From: Bacillota bacterium
GTDB taxonomy: Bacteria > Bacillota > Clostridia > Lachnospirales > Lachnospiraceae
Reading direction: 5' to 3'
Length of the DNA: 6,718 nt
Assembly: GCA_023437885.1 (NCBI GenBank)
Contig: JAEZFH010000421.1
Span: forward strand, 1 to 6,718
The notes beneath the pieces were generated by a model, which was not told the origin of the DNA, did not search any database, and worked only from the letters and a program-made list of their open reading frames with translations. Below, piece by piece: positions 5,674 to 6,718 of the stretch. Each line of letters starts with the position of its first letter. The stretch's first letter is position 1. Position numbers and translations under genes: made by a program.

Positions 5674-6718
5674 ATGAGCAAATACGAAAATCCGATGAGC
5701 CGTCAGGTATTCAGCCTGCCGGATCTGATTGAAGAGCAATATGAAGATTTGGAACCAAAGGCAAGAACGGTCCTTTCCTTTCAAGAGATTTTTAACATTC
5801 AGAGAATTATTCTGACCGGATGCGGTGATTCCTACGCCGCCGGGATGGCGACAAAGCATATTTTTGAAATGCTGACGGGGATACCGACCGAGGTGGTGCC
5901 AGCCATAGAGCTAAGCCGCTTTTATTATGAGAAGCACCTTGGAGTGGATAGCAGAAATCCGCTTGTCATATCCGTGAGCAATTCCGGCACGGGAGCAAGG
6001 GTCTCGGAAGCCGTGCAGCGTGCCAGAAAATATGGCTGTTATGTGCTGGGGATCACCGGGAATATGGATTCCGCGCTGGCGCAGAATTCCGATCAGGTGC
6101 TGGGGCTGAATATTCCTCCGTTTGAGAGTGCTCCGGGGACCAGAAGCTATATGGTAAGCGTCCTGGCGCTGCTGCTGCTTGCGATCCGGTTTGGTGAAGT
6201 GAGAGGGAAATATACGATGGACCAGGCGATGGATTACCGTTATGACATCAGGAAGCAAGGCCAGCTGCTGCGCGAGCTTCTTCCTCCGATGGATGAGGTA
6301 TGTGAGAGAATTGCCGAGGAGTGGAAGGACTATCTCTGCTACGACTTTATCGGTGCCGGCTTTGACTATGCAACTGCATGGTTTGGGCAGGCAAAAATCC
6401 TGGAGGCTGCCGGTAAATTTGCCATGCACATCAATTCGGAAGAATGGTTCCACTTGAATTTCTTTGCAAGAGATGCAAGGAAACTGGGAACGGTAGTGAT
6501 TGGAAACACGACCAATCCGGCGATGAGCCGCACCCGGGAGATGGTGAAATATGCCAATGAGCTGCATCGTCCGTTGGTGGTAATCACGGATGGCGATAGA
6601 AAAGACTTTGGCAACGAAGAGGCAACCTATATTAAAGTACCATCCCCCAAATATCCTGTCAGTATGCCGTTAACGCATTATGCCCCCACCTGTCTGATTG
6701 CAAGCTATATTGCAGTAT
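5674..6718 (+). CDS. double-SIS-domain phosphosugar isomerase/deglycase-like protein (GlmS/FrlB/AgaS group), 3' end cut off by window
   Basis: The frame is open from ATG 5674 to the right edge, giving 348 residues; double-SIS proteins of this type run about 330-390 aa, so it is nearly complete. The first SIS domain shows T-G-C-G-D-S-Y (48-54), S-N-S-G-T-G (102-107) and P-G-T-R-S-Y (154-159), the usual sugar-phosphate-binding loops. The second starts near F-I-G-A-G (225-229) and contains S-E-E-W-F-H (255-260), aligned with the E-E-x-x-H-G-P / G-E-L-K-H-G-P segment that carries the catalytic Glu in FrlB and GlmS. Glu and His are kept, while the following G-P is L-N. No glutaminase domain is present, so it is not GlmS itself. 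Family members isomerise aldose/ketose phosphates or cleave amine groups from ketosamine phosphates. It begins eight bases after the phosphorylase-family gene. With a PfkB kinase two genes upstream it resembles the FrlD/FrlB pairing, which suggests use of a phosphorylated sugar-amine (inference). Confidence 0.85.
   Translation, partial: MSKYENPMSRQVFSLPDLIEEQYEDLEPKARTVLSFQEIFNIQRIILTGCGDSYAAGMATKHIFEMLTGIPTEVVPAIELSRFYYEKHLGVDSRNPLVISVSNSGTGARVSEAVQRARKYGCYVLGITGNMDSALAQNSDQVLGLNIPPFESAPGTRSYMVSVLALLLLAIRFGEVRGKYTMDQAMDYRYDIRKQGQLLRELLPPMDEVCERIAEEWKDYLCYDFIGAGFDYATAWFGQAKILEAAGKFAMHINSEEWFHLNFFARDARKLGTVVIGNTTNPAMSRTREMVKYANELHRPLVVITDGDRKDFGNEEATYIKVPSPKYPVSMPLTHYAPTCLIASYIAV

Noticed and set aside
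5911..6567. Minus-strand open frame of 218 codons
   Set aside because: It lies entirely opposite the SIS gene, whose + strand product has clear motifs. The minus product shows no recognisable domain.
5674..6718. GlmS (glucosamine-6-phosphate synthase) assignment
   Set aside because: There is no N-terminal glutaminase domain and the catalytic loop differs; only the SIS part resembles GlmS.

Overview
The window reads as one + strand operon fragment from a low-to-mid GC Firmicute, most likely a gut-type Clostridia/Lachnospiraceae-like bacterium. This is an inference from GGAGG-type ribosome binding sites, short gene spacing, codon style and the protein families; no marker gene fixes the taxon. 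Five genes lie head to tail and both outer ones are cut by the window edges. No RNA gene, mobile element, CRISPR array or convincing terminator is visible, and no gene-free stretch exceeds about 110 bases.

Layout: (1) positions 1-1592, the 3' three-quarters of an ADP-ribosylglycohydrolase-like protein with a long beta-rich C-terminal extension; (2) 1704-3797, a complete paralogue of the same architecture (697 aa), separated from the first by 111 bases that hold two GC-rich hairpins just before its Shine-Dalgarno; (3) 3847-4746, a PfkB/ribokinase-family sugar or nucleoside kinase; (4) 4748-5665, a nucleoside phosphorylase (PNP/UDP) family protein one base downstream; (5) 5674 to the right edge, a double-SIS phosphosugar isomerase/deglycase-like protein of the GlmS/FrlB/AgaS group.

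How they may work together (inference): all five belong to families that make or break glycosidic or sugar-amine bonds, or phosphorylate sugars. None shows a signal peptide, so the pathway looks cytoplasmic. The set suggests catabolism of an imported N-glycoside, ribosylated or glycated compound: glycohydrolase-fold enzymes and the nucleoside-phosphorylase-fold enzyme would cleave N-glycosidic bonds, the PfkB kinase would phosphorylate the sugar or sugar-amine, and the SIS protein would isomerise or deglycate the phosphosugar, as in the FrlD kinase/FrlB deglycase pair.

The most notable point is that several members deviate at textbook active-site positions. The kinase has Asn where PfkB enzymes have the catalytic Asp. 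The phosphorylase-like protein lacks most residues that bind phosphate in E. coli uridine phosphorylase. The glycohydrolase has A-D-D-D and D-T-D-C in place of T-D-D-T and D-T-D-T. This argues for an uncharacterised substrate or chemistry rather than a standard nucleoside salvage operon.
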